Positions 18,213 through 29,028 of a stretch of DNA of 64,000 nt are shown here, in pieces. The DNA is from Desulfobaccales bacterium (GTDB taxonomy: Bacteria; Desulfobacterota; Desulfobaccia; Desulfobaccales; 0-14-0-80-60-11). The translations under genes and the position numbers were made by a program. Under the pieces are notes generated by a model that did not search any database, had not been told where the DNA came from, and worked only from the letters and a program-made list of their open reading frames with translations. Positions within the stretch are counted from its first letter, which is position 1. Every line of letters begins with the position of its first letter. The stretch covers positions 62,001 to 126,000 of the forward strand of contig JBAZPO010000014.1 of assembly GCA_041648175.1 (NCBI GenBank). Direction: 5' to 3'.

Positions 18213-20132
18213 ATGACTACTGCTCCCATCATTCTAGGCACCGCTGGCCACATTGACCACGGCAAAAGTGCCCTGATCAAGGCCTTGACCGGGACCGACC
18301 CGGACCGCCTCAAGGAAGAAAAGCTCCGGGGCATCACCATCGAGCTGGGCTTTGCCGAGTTGGAACTGCCCTCCGGCCAGCACTTAGGGATCGTGGATGT
18401 GCCCGGCCACGAGCGCTTCGTGCGTCACATGGTGGCCGGCGCTTCCGGCATGGACCTGGTGGCCCTGGTCATTGCCGCGGACGAAGGCGTCATGCCCCAG
18501 ACCCGGGAGCACCTGGAGATTTGCCAGCTCCTTAAGGTCAAGCAGGGTCTGGTGGTCCTCACCAAGGTTGACCTGGTGGAAGAAGACTGGCTGGACCTGG
18601 TGGAGGAAGAGGTGAAGGACGCGCTTAAGGGCACCTTCCTGGAAGGCGCACCCATGGAGCGCTTCTCCGCGGTCACAGGCCGCGGCAAGGAACACCTGCT
18701 CGCGACCTTAGGCGAACTGGCCGCCCAGGTGCCCCCCAAGCCGGTCACCGGCATCTTCCGCCTGCCCATCGACCGGGTCTTTACCATCAAGGGTTTCGGC
18801 ACCGTGGTCACCGGCACCGCCATTTCCGGCCGCTTGAAGGTAGGCGAGGCGGTGAACATCTATCCCCCGGCCTTTAAGGCCAAGGTCCGGGGTCTGCAGG
18901 TACACGGTCACACCGTCGAGTCGGCCCTGGCCGGCAACCGCACCGCCATCAACCTCCAGGGCCTCGAAAAAGAGGAAGTGGCCCGGGGCATGGTGGTGGC
19001 GCCCTCAGGAGCTTTGATCTCCAGCCGCCGCCTGGACGCTTATCTGGAGGTCCTCCCCAGCGCCCCGCGGCCGCTTAAACACCGCCAGGCGGTGCGCTTC
19101 CATACCGGCACCAGCGAGAGTGTCGCCATGCCGCTGATCCTGGACGCGGATGAGTTTGCCCCGGGGGCCTCGGGGTACGTCCAATTTTTCCTGAGGGAAC
19201 CTCTGGCCCTGAAACCCGGCGACCGCCTGGTGATCCGTAGCTTCTCCCCGGCCTTTACCTGGGGGGGCGGCATCGTCCTCCACGTCAACCCCACCCGGCA
19301 CAAACGGCGCCAACCCGAATTGCTGGACCACCTGAAAACCCTGGAGCAGGGCGCGCCGGAAGACATCCTGCGCCTCTATCTGGCCGAAACCGGAGCCGCG
19401 GGCCGCTCCCGGGCCGAACTCACGGCGCTTTTGCCCTGGGACCCAAGCGACTTGGCCAATCTGCTGAACGCGCTCATGCTCAAGGGCCAGGTCCTCAATT
19501 ATGACCAGGAGAATCAGCGCTATCTTTTGACCGCCACCCTCCAGGAACTGGAACAACGGGCACAGCAGCTCTTAACCGATTACCACCGGAAATTCCCGCT
19601 CAAGCCCGGCCTGTCCAAAGAAGAGTTGCGGCGGCAACTGCCTGCCGCCATGGAGGTCCGCCTGTTCAACTATCTTCTGGGCGATCTGGCCCAAAAGAAA
19701 CGGATCGTCTCTGAAAAGGACCTGGTGCGCCTGACTACCCATAAGGTGACCCTGGGCCAGGACCAGGAGGACCTCTCCCGCCGCCTGGACGAGCTGTATC
19801 GCCGGGGCCATTTCTCGCCGCCCACCTTCAAGGAGGCCACCGAGGCCCTGAAGATCCCCCCCGATAAAGTCAAACAACTCCTCCAGGTCTTGGTCAACCA
19901 GACCCGGCTGATCAAGGTTAAAGAAGACCTCTATTTTCATCAGGCCGCTATGCATGAACTGAAGGCCGCGCTTATCGATTTTCTCAAGAAAAACCAAGAG
20001 ATTACCGTTAACCAGTTCAAGGACCTGACCCAAACCAGCCGCAAATTCACCATCCCCCTCCTGGAATACTTCGACTCCACCCGCACCACGGTCCGGGTGG
20101 GCGAGGCCCGGAGGTTGCGGGAAGGCGCCTGA
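18213..20132 (+). CDS. selB: selenocysteine-specific elongation factor SelB
   Basis: SelB brings Sec-tRNA to in-frame UGA codons that precede a SECIS hairpin. The 639-residue protein has an EF-Tu-like GTPase domain with G1 (GHIDHGKS), G2 (GITIELGF), G3 (DVPGHERF) and G4 (TKVDL). It continues with domains II and III (about 175-370) and C-terminal winged helices (about 400-639) for mRNA binding. It shows that the organism probably makes selenoproteins. selA, selC and selD are not in this window, and none of the coding regions here shows a convincing internal UGA. Confidence 0.95.
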   Translation: MTTAPIILGTAGHIDHGKSALIKALTGTDPDRLKEEKLRGITIELGFAELELPSGQHLGIVDVPGHERFVRHMVAGASGMDLVALVIAADEGVMPQTREHLEICQLLKVKQGLVVLTKVDLVEEDWLDLVEEEVKDALKGTFLEGAPMERFSAVTGRGKEHLLATLGELAAQVPPKPVTGIFRLPIDRVFTIKGFGTVVTGTAISGRLKVGEAVNIYPPAFKAKVRGLQVHGHTVESALAGNRTAINLQGLEKEEVARGMVVAPSGALISSRRLDAYLEVLPSAPRPLKHRQAVRFHTGTSESVAMPLILDADEFAPGASGYVQFFLREPLALKPGDRLVIRSFSPAFTWGGGIVLHVNPTRHKRRQPELLDHLKTLEQGAPEDILRLYLAETGAAGRSRAELTALLPWDPSDLANLLNALMLKGQVLNYDQENQRYLLTATLQELEQRAQQLLTDYHRKFPLKPGLSKEELRRQLPAAMEVRLFNYLLGDLAQKKRIVSEKDLVRLTTHKVTLGQDQEDLSRRLDELYRRGHFSPPTFKEATEALKIPPDKVKQLLQVLVNQTRLIKVKEDLYFHQAAMHELKAALIDFLKKNQEITVNQFKDLTQTSRKFTIPLLEYFDSTRTTVRVGEARRLREGA

Positions 20133-20159
20133 CCTATCCTGCGGCTAAGAGGACCAGCC

Positions 20160-21845
20160 ATGAATCCCCCTCGCCTAAGCTATCGGCAATTCTGCCTGAT
20201 CATTCTCCTGGCCTGGTGCGCCCTGGTTTCGCTTCCTTCCGGGGCGCTGGCCTTATCGGCCCAAGACCTCATCGTCGTTTACAATCGCAACGTGCCCGAC
20301 AGCCAGGCCGTGGCCGCCTATTACGCCGAAAAACGCCAGGTGCCGCCTGATAATCTGGTGGGGGTGGAGGTTTCTTCCACGGAAGACATGTCCCGGAAGG
20401 AGTTTGACGAGAAATTGACCCCTCCGGTAAGAACCCTGGTGAATAAACTCAAGACCCAAGGCAGGACTCCGGCCATTCTGCTCGCTTACGGCATCCCCTT
20501 GCGGGTGGGGGCGGCCCCGGCCACCAAAGCGGATCAGGCCCTTGGGGAACTCGCTACCCAAAAGCTTAACGAATATCAAAAACAGGTCATGGAACTGGCT
20601 ATGAGGCTGGACCAATTGACCCCGGCCTTGCCTGCCTTACCAGGCAAACCCGTTTGGGGCGAGCCCTCCAAAAAACTGACCTATACCCCGCGGCAAATCC
20701 TGACCATGGCCCAGCAGTCATACCAGCGGGGAGTAGCATATTTGCAAAAGCAGCCCGCAGACCCAAAAAATCGATCCGAGATCACGTCCCTGTTGATTAA
20801 ATTGGGCGGGGTCTCCCCCGAAGCCCAAGCCTTGATGGCAAGAACCGCCCAGAAACGGGACAGGCATTTGCCCCCGCGGCAAAGAGAATTCTTGGGCTTA
20901 AATCAGGACGACAAACAAGAAGTGGAAGAAGGAATGTTTCGGGGTATCTTGCCGGACACCGCCCAGAAAACCGCGGCGGCTATCGGCTCTACCCGCGGAC
21001 TCCTGGGAGAAATGAAATTCTGGTTTGAGGCCCGGCTACAGTATGAGAATCACCAAACCATAGCGGCAGTGGATAGTGAATTAACCCTAATAATTGCCGG
21101 TCCCTATCAAAAAACCGGCTGGCTTCCCAATCCCTGGAACTTAACGTTTAACCGCCTCTCGTTCATTCGCGCCGTTCGAGATCATACCGTTATGGTGGGC
21201 CGCCTGGACGGCCCCACCCCCGCCATTGCCCGGCGCCTGGTGGACGATGCTTTGGCCGTGGAAAAAACGGGCCTGAACGGTGTCTTTTATATTGACGCCC
21301 GGGGGCTTTCGGGCAAAGCCGCAACGGGCAATTATGCCTGGTTTGATGAACACTTACTGCGCCTCTCTGATCTGATGGCGAAATACTCTGCGATGAAGGT
21401 GGTTCTGGATAAAAAGCCCGCGGTCTTTCCACCGGGTTCCTGCCCGGATGCGGCCCTCTACTGCGGCTGGTATTCCGCGGGCAACTACGTGCCCGCCTTC
21501 AAATGGCAAAAAGGCGCGGTGGGCTACCACGTGGCCAGCTATGAGGCCACCACCTTGAAGAAGCCGGACGGCAAAGTCTGGTGCAAACGCATGCTGGAGG
21601 AAGGGGTGGCTGCCACCCTGGGGCCGGTGACCGAACCCTATCTAAACTCCTTTCCTCTTCCGGACCAGTTTTTCCCCATACTGATGACCGGCAAACTGAC
21701 CTTGATAGAGGTTTACTTTCTTACCGTGCCGCAGGTCTCCTGGATGCAAATCCTCATCGGTGATCCCTTGTATTGTCCATTTAAGAAAAATCCGGCCATC
21801 CAGGCCTCCCGAGGCAAAGACGTCGTGCCCCCGAAGCAGGACTAA
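20160..21845 (+). CDS. exported TIGR03790-family protein of unknown function
   Basis: The 561-residue protein has a Sec-type signal peptide (hydrophobic core about 12-30, cleavage likely after GALA). The mature start, AQDLIVVYNRNVPDSQAVA, with the nearby AYYAEKRQVPPDNLVGVEV, is typical of the TIGR03790 family. The C-terminal half contains GLNGVFYIDARGL and a cysteine-containing AALYCGWYSAGNYV stretch. No enzymatic role is known for the family. It lies 28 bases after selB and is followed by tatC; a functional link is not evident. Confidence 0.7.
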   Translation: MNPPRLSYRQFCLIILLAWCALVSLPSGALALSAQDLIVVYNRNVPDSQAVAAYYAEKRQVPPDNLVGVEVSSTEDMSRKEFDEKLTPPVRTLVNKLKTQGRTPAILLAYGIPLRVGAAPATKADQALGELATQKLNEYQKQVMELAMRLDQLTPALPALPGKPVWGEPSKKLTYTPRQILTMAQQSYQRGVAYLQKQPADPKNRSEITSLLIKLGGVSPEAQALMARTAQKRDRHLPPRQREFLGLNQDDKQEVEEGMFRGILPDTAQKTAAAIGSTRGLLGEMKFWFEARLQYENHQTIAAVDSELTLIIAGPYQKTGWLPNPWNLTFNRLSFIRAVRDHTVMVGRLDGPTPAIARRLVDDALAVEKTGLNGVFYIDARGLSGKAATGNYAWFDEHLLRLSDLMAKYSAMKVVLDKKPAVFPPGSCPDAALYCGWYSAGNYVPAFKWQKGAVGYHVASYEATTLKKPDGKVWCKRMLEEGVAATLGPVTEPYLNSFPLPDQFFPILMTGKLTLIEVYFLTVPQVSWMQILIGDPLYCPFKKNPAIQASRGKDVVPPKQD

Positions 21846-21992
21846 ACGATTTGCCTCACGTTGCGAATGGCGGGATCATGGGATAAAATGCGCTATGTTT
21901 TATCATAGTTTTTGGGGGTTACGGTGCGCTGACCGATTAGGGGTGAGGAGATTAGACCTCCCACCCGGATCTGCCCGAGAGAATTTTCCGAG

Positions 21993-22865
21993 ATGACCAC
22001 CATGTCATTTTTAGAGCACCTGGAAGAGTTGCGCCAGCGTCTCATTGTCTGCGTGGTGGCCGTCCTCATTTGCATGGCCATTGCCTGGCCTTTAGTCCCC
22101 ACGGTGCAGAAATACATCACCCGCCCCTTGCAGGAACCCTCGGTGACCCAGGAATGGTCGTATGCCGCGGAATCCTGGGTTATGCAGAAATTTCCCAGTC
22201 TGGCCCAACGCCTGGGTTTACACCCGGAGCCTCCCAAAGTTAACCCCCACCGATTGAACTACATGGCCCCGCTGGAGCCCTTTTTCGTCCAGATGAAGAT
22301 TGCCATGATCACCGGCCTGGCTTTGGCCTTTCCCCTCATCCTTTACCAGATGTGGCTGTTTTTTGCCCCCGCCCTTTACCCTAAGGAAAAGAAGATTATT
22401 TACTATTTTCTTCCCGTCGGCACGATCGCCTTCATCCTGGGAGATATCTTTTTCCTCAAAATGGTATGGCCCCTGATCATCTCCTTCTCCATGCGCTTTG
22501 AGAGCGACTTCCTATTCTCCATGCTCAACCTGACTCAGTTTGTCAATTTCTGCCTGCGCCTGCTCCTGCTGTTCGGGTTGATCTTTGAACTGCCCCTGAT
22601 CCTGTTGATCCTGGCTCGGGTTGGGATAGTCCGGGTAGATTTCTTGCGTCGCCAGCGGCGGGTGGCGTTCCTGCTCAGTGCCGTGGTGGCGGCCTTTCAC
22701 GCCGACGTGCTCACCATGGCGGCCATCGCCATACCGCTGTATGCCATGTATGAACTCTCCATCCTGACGGTCCGGGTGTTCGGCGGACCCCACAGTCGGG
22801 GTCAGGAGCCGGAGTCCGCCCCGGTGCCGGCGGAAACTGATCTGGAGCCACCCTCCGCATCCTAA
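21993..22865 (+). CDS. tatC: twin-arginine translocase subunit TatC
   Basis: TatC is the receptor of the Tat pathway for export of folded proteins. The 290-residue protein has the conserved cytoplasmic N-terminus SFLEHLEELRQRLI and six predicted membrane helices. The first periplasmic loop is long (about 40-100). The family's F/L-P-rich region before helix 3 (ALAFPLILYQMWLFFAPALY) is present. The C-terminal tail is proline- and glutamate-rich. tatA/B are not adjacent. The start codon is the ATG at 21993, with an alternative ATG three codons later. Confidence 0.93.
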   Translation: MTTMSFLEHLEELRQRLIVCVVAVLICMAIAWPLVPTVQKYITRPLQEPSVTQEWSYAAESWVMQKFPSLAQRLGLHPEPPKVNPHRLNYMAPLEPFFVQMKIAMITGLALAFPLILYQMWLFFAPALYPKEKKIIYYFLPVGTIAFILGDIFFLKMVWPLIISFSMRFESDFLFSMLNLTQFVNFCLRLLLLFGLIFELPLILLILARVGIVRVDFLRRQRRVAFLLSAVVAAFHADVLTMAAIAIPLYAMYELSILTVRVFGGPHSRGQEPESAPVPAETDLEPPSAS

Positions 22866-22975
22866 TCCCTGGGTGATCTTGCCGATTCCCTGAAAGTACA
22901 AATACTCGCTTCCCTTGAATTTATTGATAATTTGGCTATCTTCACCGGTAACCGATAACTGAAAACTGTATTACA

Positions 22976-23005
22976 TTGACATCTTTGTGGACTGACCTAT
23001 ATATT
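22976..23005 (+). promoter_or_regulatory. candidate strong sigma-70 promoter of plsB
   Basis: A perfect TTGACA (22976-22981) is followed by the overlapping -10 candidates TATATA (22998-23003, 16-base spacer) and TATATT (23000-23005, 18-base spacer). Transcription would begin about 20 bases before the plsB ATG at 23032, which has AGAGG six bases upstream. It is the closest consensus match in the window. Confidence 0.6.
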
Positions 23006-23031
23006 CACGAGATAAGGATAATCAGAGGTTT

Positions 23032-25731
23032 ATGATGCACACCGACATGGAAAAACCGGGCGCAGGCGGTGACACCCCCGGTGCCGAAAAGCCCCGTAGC
23101 TGGCTGGGACAGGTGCTCGGTCGCCTGGCCGGTTGGATGGGGGGATATGATTACCATTACGCCGGGTATCTGCCCAGCCGCCCGGGATTCTTGTTGCGCT
23201 ATACTCTGGACCCGTTCTTCAAACGGGTTACGGTGAACCCCCGCCATCTGGAGCGGTTGCAGGAGCTGTCTCAACAGGGCGCAGTGGTTTATGCCTTGAA
23301 ATACCGCAGCCATATAGATTTTCTGTTCTTTAACCGACGTTATCAAAAACTGGGTGTGGTGGCCCCGGAAGTGGCCTTTGACCTGAACCTGTGGATGTGG
23401 CAGCCCCTGTCCCATCTGATTCAGATCATCTCCGCTGCGGTCAATTATTTTACCCGGCGCCGCTCCTGGCCCAATCCTTTCCAGGATGGTTATTTCCTCA
23501 AGACCATTCAGGAGAAACGCGGCTCCCTCCTCTTTCTGGTGGACCAGGTGGGGTTCCGGCAGCGCTTCCTCAAGCCCCGGGAAGACCCCATCCGCCATCT
23601 CCTGGAGATCCAGGAACAGGTGGATTTCCCGATTTTTCTGGTCCCCCAAATGGTGATGTACGAAAAGATCCCCTTCCGGGATTACAAGGGGTTATGGCAG
23701 CTCTTTTTCGGCGATAGCGAAAACCCCGGCCGGCTGCGGAAGCTGGGTCTGTGCATCCTCAAGGCCAAGGGCGCGGTAGTGGAAGTGGCGGAGCCGGTGA
23801 ACCTCAAAGAGGCCCTGGCCGCCGCGGCTGACGACGTCCGCCTGCGCGATCTGGCCCAGCATATCCGGCGAGAAATGATTCAGCGTCTCGACTTGCAGCG
23901 GCGGGTGATTACCGGACCGGTGGTCAAGTCCCGGGAAGAAGTCATGGAACTCACCCTCACCGACCCGGCCCTGAGCCAGTCCATGGAGCACCTGGCGGAA
24001 ACCGAAAAAAAGAAGCTCGCCAAAATCAAGAAGACGGCCCAGGATTACTTCTGGGAAATCTCCGCCGATCCCAGCGTGTTTTACACCAGCAGCATGCATA
24101 AAATGGTGAGTTGGCTATCCCAGCATCTGTTCGACGGCATTGTCTTTGATGAGCAGGGGTTCGAGAAGGTGCGGGAAGCCAACCAACGGGGCGGCCTGAT
24201 TTTCGTGCCGTGCCACAAAAGCCACCTGGATTACCTCATCCTTAATAACCTCATTTTCCAACACCACATGCAATCGCCGCGCATTGCCGCAGGCAAGAAC
24301 CTCTCCTTCTGGCCCTTAGGCCCGATTTTCCGGGGCTCCGGCGCTTTTTTCATCCGCCGCCGGTTCCTGGGCGGCAAACTGTATGCCGAGGTGCTCTACA
24401 CCTACATCAAGACCCTGATCAAAACCGGCTTTAACCTGGAGTTCTTTATTGAAGGGGGGCGCAGCCGCACCGGCAAATTGGTGCTGCCCAAGCTGGGACT
24501 CCTCAATATGATCCTTCGGACCTACGATGAAGGGGCCGCTCCCGATATTCTCTTTGTCCCCACCTTCATCGGTTATGACCAGGTGTTGGAGGAAAAAGCC
24601 TATCTCAAGGAGTTGGAGGGCGGCAAAAAAGAGACGGAATCGATGGGCCAACTGGTCCATGCCCGAAAATTTCTCAAGAAAAGTTACGGCCGGGCCTATA
24701 TCCAGTTCGGCGAACCCCTGTCCCTGAAAAACTACCTGTCCCAGTTACACCAGACGGAGCCCGGAGAGGTTCAGGCCCGTCACCATGGCCAGGAACTGGC
24801 TTACCGCATCATCCAGGCCATTAATCAGATTTCCGTGGTCACCCCCTTCTCCCTGGTCTGCGCCGCTCTCCTCACTTATCCCAGGAAAGGCGTCTACCGC
24901 CGGGAACTGCTGCAAATCATCCAGGTTCTCTTTGATTATCTCAAGGCCCAGAAGGTGCCTGAGGCCGATTCCCTGGAGGATCTCAATCAGGCGGTAGAGG
25001 ATACTCTGACCCTGTGCGAGTCCCGCAAGCTCGTCACCCCTATCGAGAAGGAAGAGGGTTTGACTGATGAATTAGGGTTGGGCGGCTACAGCATCGATGA
25101 GACCAAACGCCCACTTTTGGAATACTACAAAAACAATATTCTCCATTTCTTCCTGCCCGCGGCCATGGTTTCCCTTGGAATCCTGGCCCGCCAGGGTTTC
25201 GAATTCAACCGGGCCCAAATCCTTGAGGATTATGGCTTCCTTCAGGATTTTTTCCGGAACGAATTCATTTTCAGCGATGCCGATCCCCAGGCCCAGATAA
25301 CCCAAACCCTGGCCTATTTCCAATCCCGAGGAGTAGTGATCAATCTCGATCCCGAGGAGGCCTCCTATACCCTGTCGGCTTCCGGCCTCAAAGAACTGGT
25401 CTACTTCGCCAACCTGCTGTTCAACTACCTGGAGTCCTATTGGGTGGTGCTGCGCTCCATGAAGTATCTCCAGAAAAAGCCCCGGAGCGAGAAGGAATTC
25501 TTGAAGCGTATCCAGTCCATCGGCCAGAAACTTTTCAAGCTGGGCGAAGTGGAGCGCAGCGAGGCCCTCTCGGAAGCCACCTTCCAAAATGCCTTGAAGA
25601 TTTTCGGGGAAAAGGGGATTGTCCTAAAAAAGGCCCCGGAAGGCAAAGGGGCCACCACCTTCAGCCGGCCCGCCGACGAAGACGCCAAAGAATACTACGG
25701 CCGCCAACTGGCAAGGTTTCTCCGGCGCTGA
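23032..25731 (+). CDS. plsB: glycerol-3-phosphate acyltransferase PlsB, long two-lobe form
   Basis: PlsB acylates sn-glycerol-3-phosphate at position 1, the first step of phospholipid synthesis, at the inner membrane. The 899-residue protein is slightly longer than Escherichia coli PlsB. The catalytic lobe has HKSHLD (His395-x4-Asp400) and the FIEGGRSRTGKL glycerophosphate-binding motif. The N-terminal lobe has a degenerate copy, YRSHID (Tyr91-Asp96), in which the catalytic His is Tyr. The C-terminal third matches PlsB (YYKNNILHFFLPAA). The gene stands alone behind its own promoter. The pathway role is inferred from the family. Confidence 0.85.
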   Translation: MMHTDMEKPGAGGDTPGAEKPRSWLGQVLGRLAGWMGGYDYHYAGYLPSRPGFLLRYTLDPFFKRVTVNPRHLERLQELSQQGAVVYALKYRSHIDFLFFNRRYQKLGVVAPEVAFDLNLWMWQPLSHLIQIISAAVNYFTRRRSWPNPFQDGYFLKTIQEKRGSLLFLVDQVGFRQRFLKPREDPIRHLLEIQEQVDFPIFLVPQMVMYEKIPFRDYKGLWQLFFGDSENPGRLRKLGLCILKAKGAVVEVAEPVNLKEALAAAADDVRLRDLAQHIRREMIQRLDLQRRVITGPVVKSREEVMELTLTDPALSQSMEHLAETEKKKLAKIKKTAQDYFWEISADPSVFYTSSMHKMVSWLSQHLFDGIVFDEQGFEKVREANQRGGLIFVPCHKSHLDYLILNNLIFQHHMQSPRIAAGKNLSFWPLGPIFRGSGAFFIRRRFLGGKLYAEVLYTYIKTLIKTGFNLEFFIEGGRSRTGKLVLPKLGLLNMILRTYDEGAAPDILFVPTFIGYDQVLEEKAYLKELEGGKKETESMGQLVHARKFLKKSYGRAYIQFGEPLSLKNYLSQLHQTEPGEVQARHHGQELAYRIIQAINQISVVTPFSLVCAALLTYPRKGVYRRELLQIIQVLFDYLKAQKVPEADSLEDLNQAVEDTLTLCESRKLVTPIEKEEGLTDELGLGGYSIDETKRPLLEYYKNNILHFFLPAAMVSLGILARQGFEFNRAQILEDYGFLQDFFRNEFIFSDADPQAQITQTLAYFQSRGVVINLDPEEASYTLSASGLKELVYFANLLFNYLESYWVVLRSMKYLQKKPRSEKEFLKRIQSIGQKLFKLGEVERSEALSEATFQNALKIFGEKGIVLKKAPEGKGATTFSRPADEDAKEYYGRQLARFLRR

Positions 25732-25801
25732 GAGCTGGAAGGAGCTATGTCACCCGCCCAGCCTTTACCATTGTCGATGTCGCGGTAAAGTCCGCTCGGA
25801 C

Positions 25802-25856
25802 GTAGGGGCGGGGTTTCCCCGCCCGGCCAGTGACGTTTTTTAAACCGGGCGGGGAC
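25802..25856. repeat. repeat E hairpin between convergent plsB and rpe
   Basis: GGGGCGGGG-TTT-CCCCGCCC (25805-25824) forms a strong stem, followed by GACGTTTTTT. A further inverted arm (CCGGGCGGGG) lies at 25845-25854. It sits where the plsB and rpe transcripts meet and could terminate either. The same repeat family recurs in other gaps, so the terminator role is inferred. Confidence 0.5.
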
Positions 25857-25893
25857 CCATTCTCTACACTTGCTTAAATGAACAGTATCGTGG

Positions 25894-26547
25894 CTAAGCC
25901 ATCAATTCCCGGAGCCGCCGGACGTTTTCCGCAATGGGTTTCTTATTGAAAAGCCCGGAACCGGATACGAACACATCCGCGCCCGCAGCCACCAGGTCTT
26001 TCACCGTGTCCACATGCACTCCGCCATCCACCTGGATAAGCGTGGGCAGGTTCTGTGCGTCAATCATCTGCCGCAGCCGCCGTATCTTGGGGAGGACCCC
26101 GGGGATGAATTTCTGCCCGGAAAAGCCCGGATTCACCGTCATCAGCAGCACCATGTCCACTTCCTTGAGCACATATTCCAGGCAGTTCAAGGGAGTAGCC
26201 GGGTTCAGGGTCACCGTCGCTTTGGCCCCGGCTTCCTTGATCTGCTGGATAAGCCGTTCCAGGTGCACCGTGGCTTCCACATGAATCCCCAGCCAGTCGG
26301 CCCCGGCCCTGACAAAATCTTCGACGTAGCGCTCGGGATTGCTGATCATCAGGTGTACATCCATGGGCAGGGTGGTAGCCTGCTTGAGGGCCTGGGTCAC
26401 TGCCGGACCGATGGTGATATTGGGGACAAAATGCCCATCCATGACATCCACGTGAATCCAATCAACGCCGGCCTGCTCCGCTTCCTTCACCTGCTCCGCC
26501 AGGCGGCCGAAATCTGCTGATAATATCGAGGCAGACAGTTTTTTCAT
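25894..26547 (-). CDS. rpe: ribulose-phosphate 3-epimerase
   Basis: The enzyme interconverts ribulose-5-phosphate and xylulose-5-phosphate. From the ATG at 26547 (GGAGCG upstream) it is a 217-residue TIM barrel. It has the family signatures SASILSADFGRL, HVDVMDGHFVPNI (metal-binding His and catalytic Asp), MTVNPGFSGQKF and QVDGGV. An upstream in-frame start at 26598 is less likely. It is the last gene of a pentose-phosphate cluster on the minus strand, separated from pgl by about 175 bases with no recognised gene. Confidence 0.96.
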   Translation of the reverse strand: MKKLSASILSADFGRLAEQVKEAEQAGVDWIHVDVMDGHFVPNITIGPAVTQALKQATTLPMDVHLMISNPERYVEDFVRAGADWLGIHVEATVHLERLIQQIKEAGAKATVTLNPATPLNCLEYVLKEVDMVLLMTVNPGFSGQKFIPGVLPKIRRLRQMIDAQNLPTLIQVDGGVHVDTVKDLVAAGADVFVSGSGLFNKKPIAENVRRLRELMA

Positions 26548-26721
26548 AGACGCTCCAGTTTCCCCTTTTTGACAATCACAGGCCGGGTCTTGGTTCAACT
26601 TACCCTTTGCATCAGAGAAAAATCAAGGCGGGAATGCTGCCGGGAGGAATTTTGTTCGCCAAAACCTCTCTCAGGGGAACGGTGCCTGGCAATGCCCCTG
26701 CCCCCGAAGGATTCTTGCACC

Positions 26722-27462
26722 TTAAGCGATGTAACTGGCTTCGTCCTTTACCCTTGCGGCCGCTTCAAGGTCCGTCAGCCAGAGAATCTCCCCCGATTGC
26801 GGGTCAATGAGTTGGGCCGGCAGACGCTCCGGGTCCCGGGGACCGTGCAGGATGTCCCGGAGGACCTCGGCCTTGCCTGCGCCCGCCACCAAAAAAGCCA
26901 CCAGCGCTGCCTGGTTGATGAACGGAGCAGTCAGAGTGACCCGATAGAGGTCCTGCTCGGCCACATAGACTTCCGCGGTCCAGCGCTCGGTTTCCTTGAG
27001 CACCGGCGTACCCGGGAACAGTGAGGCCGTGTGGCCGTTGTCCCCCAGCCCTAATAACACCAGGTCCAGGCGGGGGGGGCGTCCCGCAAAGAATTGCCGC
27101 AGTTGCGCTTCGTACTGCCTGGCGGCTTCCGCCGGCGTTTGGGCGCAATTCAGGAAGTGGATCTGCCCTGCCGGGATGGGTACGTGGTCCAGCCAGGCCT
27201 CCCTGGCCATGCGGGCGTTGCTGCGTGGATCATCCAGAGGCACGCAGCGCTCATCCCCCCAAAAAATATGCAAACGATGCCAGGGAGCCTGTTCCTTGAA
27301 GGGCAGACCGGCCAGCAATTCATAGGTGCGCCGGGGGGTGTTGCCCCCTGACAGGGCCACGCTGAACCGGCCCCGGGCGGCCACGGCCAGGTTGGCCTGT
27401 TTCACCAACAATGCTGCCGCGGCCCGGCTCAAGGACTCCAGGTCAGGGTACACCTTGATCAT
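26722..27462 (-). CDS. pgl: 6-phosphogluconolactonase
   Basis: Pgl hydrolyses 6-phosphogluconolactone, the second step of the oxidative pentose-phosphate pathway. From the ATG at 27462 it has 246 residues, with the family motifs [32 protein letters not shown] and [16 protein letters not shown] (the catalytic His is in the last). The ATG overlaps the zwf TGA as ATGA, which decides this start over one 55 codons upstream that would run far into zwf. The gene pair is translationally coupled. Confidence 0.96.
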   Translation of the reverse strand: MIKVYPDLESLSRAAAALLVKQANLAVAARGRFSVALSGGNTPRRTYELLAGLPFKEQAPWHRLHIFWGDERCVPLDDPRSNARMAREAWLDHVPIPAGQIHFLNCAQTPAEAARQYEAQLRQFFAGRPPRLDLVLLGLGDNGHTASLFPGTPVLKETERWTAEVYVAEQDLYRVTLTAPFINQAALVAFLVAGAGKAEVLRDILHGPRDPERLPAQLIDPQSGEILWLTDLEAAARVKDEASYIA

Positions 27463-29012
27463 GGCTGCACCATGGTGACCCGGCAGACTGGCTGGTCTGT
27501 CTGACATTGGAGAAACGTGGGCGTTATCCAACTGCGACCGTCCTGGGCCATCAACATATCGGCTGCATCCGGCCCCCAGGTGCCTGCGGCATAGTTGGGA
27601 AAGTCGGTGGGGGTGATGGTGTTCCACACATCCAGGACCGGCATGAGTATGGACCAGGCGACCTCAGTCTGGTCCGCCCGCATGAACAGGGTGGCATCTC
27701 CCACCATGACGTCCAGCAACAGGGTCTCATAGGCCTCAGGCGTAGCCACTTTAAAGGCCTCCCGGTAGAAGAATTGCATCATCACTGGGGACAGACGCAT
27801 GGTCGGACCCGGATACTTGGACTCAAAACGCAGAAAGATGCCTTCCTCAGGCTGAATGGCAATGATAAGCCGGTTAGGTCGCCAGTCCATCACCGATGCC
27901 GCGGGGAAGCTCTGATGGGGCACCCCCTTAAACTGGATGGAGACCTCCGAAATCTTGGCGGGCAGGCGCTTGCCGGTGCGCAGGTAAAAGGGCACCCCCT
28001 GCCAACGCCAGTTGTCCACCTCGAGTTTGACTGCCGCAAAGGTATCAATAGCAGAATCGGGGGCTACGTCGGTTTCGGAGCGGTAGTCCTTGACCATCTC
28101 GCCGTCCATTGTACCGGCCCCGTATTGGCCCCGCACCGCAAACCGGTGAATCGAATCCGGCGGGATGGGCCTTATGGCCCGGAGCACATCCACTTTCTTG
28201 TTGCGTACTTCGTTGTCGCTGAAGGAGATAGGCGGCTCCATGGCGATGAGGCACATGATGGTGAGCAGGTGGTTCTGGAGCATGTCCCGCAGGGTCCCGG
28301 CGTGGTCGTAGTAGTGAGCCCGGCTGCCTACACCCTCGGCCTCCGCCACCGTGATCTGCACGTGATCGATGTAATGCCGGTTCCAAATAGGCTCGAACAG
28401 GGTGTTGGCAAAGCGGAAGGCCAGAATATTCTGGACCGTCTCTTTGCCCAGATAGTGGTCGATGCGAAAGATCTGGGATTCTATAAAAATTTCTCCCAGG
28501 TCGCGGTTCAGTTTCTGGGCGGACTCCAGGTCATGGCCAAAGGGCTTTTCCACCACGATGCGGGAGCGCTTGCGGTCCAGGTTCAGCTTGGCCTTACCCA
28601 GCTCCCGGGCGATGGGGTCGATCATGCGCGGCGGCAGACTCAGGTAAAAGATGCGGTTGGCTTTGGTATCCCAGTTCTTGTCCTGGTCTGCCAGCTTCTT
28701 GGCCAGATCCCCGAAGACCTCGGGCTTGTCCAGGTCTGCTGCCATGAAATTCAGGTGCGCCGCAAAACCCTGCCATTCTTCGTCTACAGTTTTGCCCCGG
28801 CGGGAAAATTTGTCCACGCCCTCCCGGAGGTGTTGGCGGAATTCTTCGTCGGTAGTATGCCGGTGGCCGGTGCCGATGATGGAAAATTTCTCCGGCAGCC
28901 ACTTGTCCAGGTAAAGATTGTAAAGCGCGGGGATGAGCTTGCGCCAGGCGAGGTCGCCGGCGCCCCCGAAGATGACGAAAACCGTGGGCTCCGGCCGATG
29001 ATCGGTTCTCAT
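27459..29012 (-). CDS. zwf: glucose-6-phosphate 1-dehydrogenase
   Basis: Zwf oxidises glucose-6-phosphate to the lactone and makes NADPH. The 517 residues include the nucleotide loop [20 protein letters not shown] (the usual GATGDL reads GGAGDL) and the substrate-binding RIDHYLGKE with catalytic His. GGGAGG lies eight bases before the ATG at 29012; an in-frame TTG four codons earlier overlaps this site and is rejected. It is followed by pgl with a four-base overlap. Confidence 0.96.
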   Translation of the reverse strand: MRTDHRPEPTVFVIFGGAGDLAWRKLIPALYNLYLDKWLPEKFSIIGTGHRHTTDEEFRQHLREGVDKFSRRGKTVDEEWQGFAAHLNFMAADLDKPEVFGDLAKKLADQDKNWDTKANRIFYLSLPPRMIDPIARELGKAKLNLDRKRSRIVVEKPFGHDLESAQKLNRDLGEIFIESQIFRIDHYLGKETVQNILAFRFANTLFEPIWNRHYIDHVQITVAEAEGVGSRAHYYDHAGTLRDMLQNHLLTIMCLIAMEPPISFSDNEVRNKKVDVLRAIRPIPPDSIHRFAVRGQYGAGTMDGEMVKDYRSETDVAPDSAIDTFAAVKLEVDNWRWQGVPFYLRTGKRLPAKISEVSIQFKGVPHQSFPAASVMDWRPNRLIIAIQPEEGIFLRFESKYPGPTMRLSPVMMQFFYREAFKVATPEAYETLLLDVMVGDATLFMRADQTEVAWSILMPVLDVWNTITPTDFPNYAAGTWGPDAADMLMAQDGRSWITPTFLQCQTDQPVCRVTMVQP

Positions 29013-29028
29013 AAAACCTCCCAAAAAG

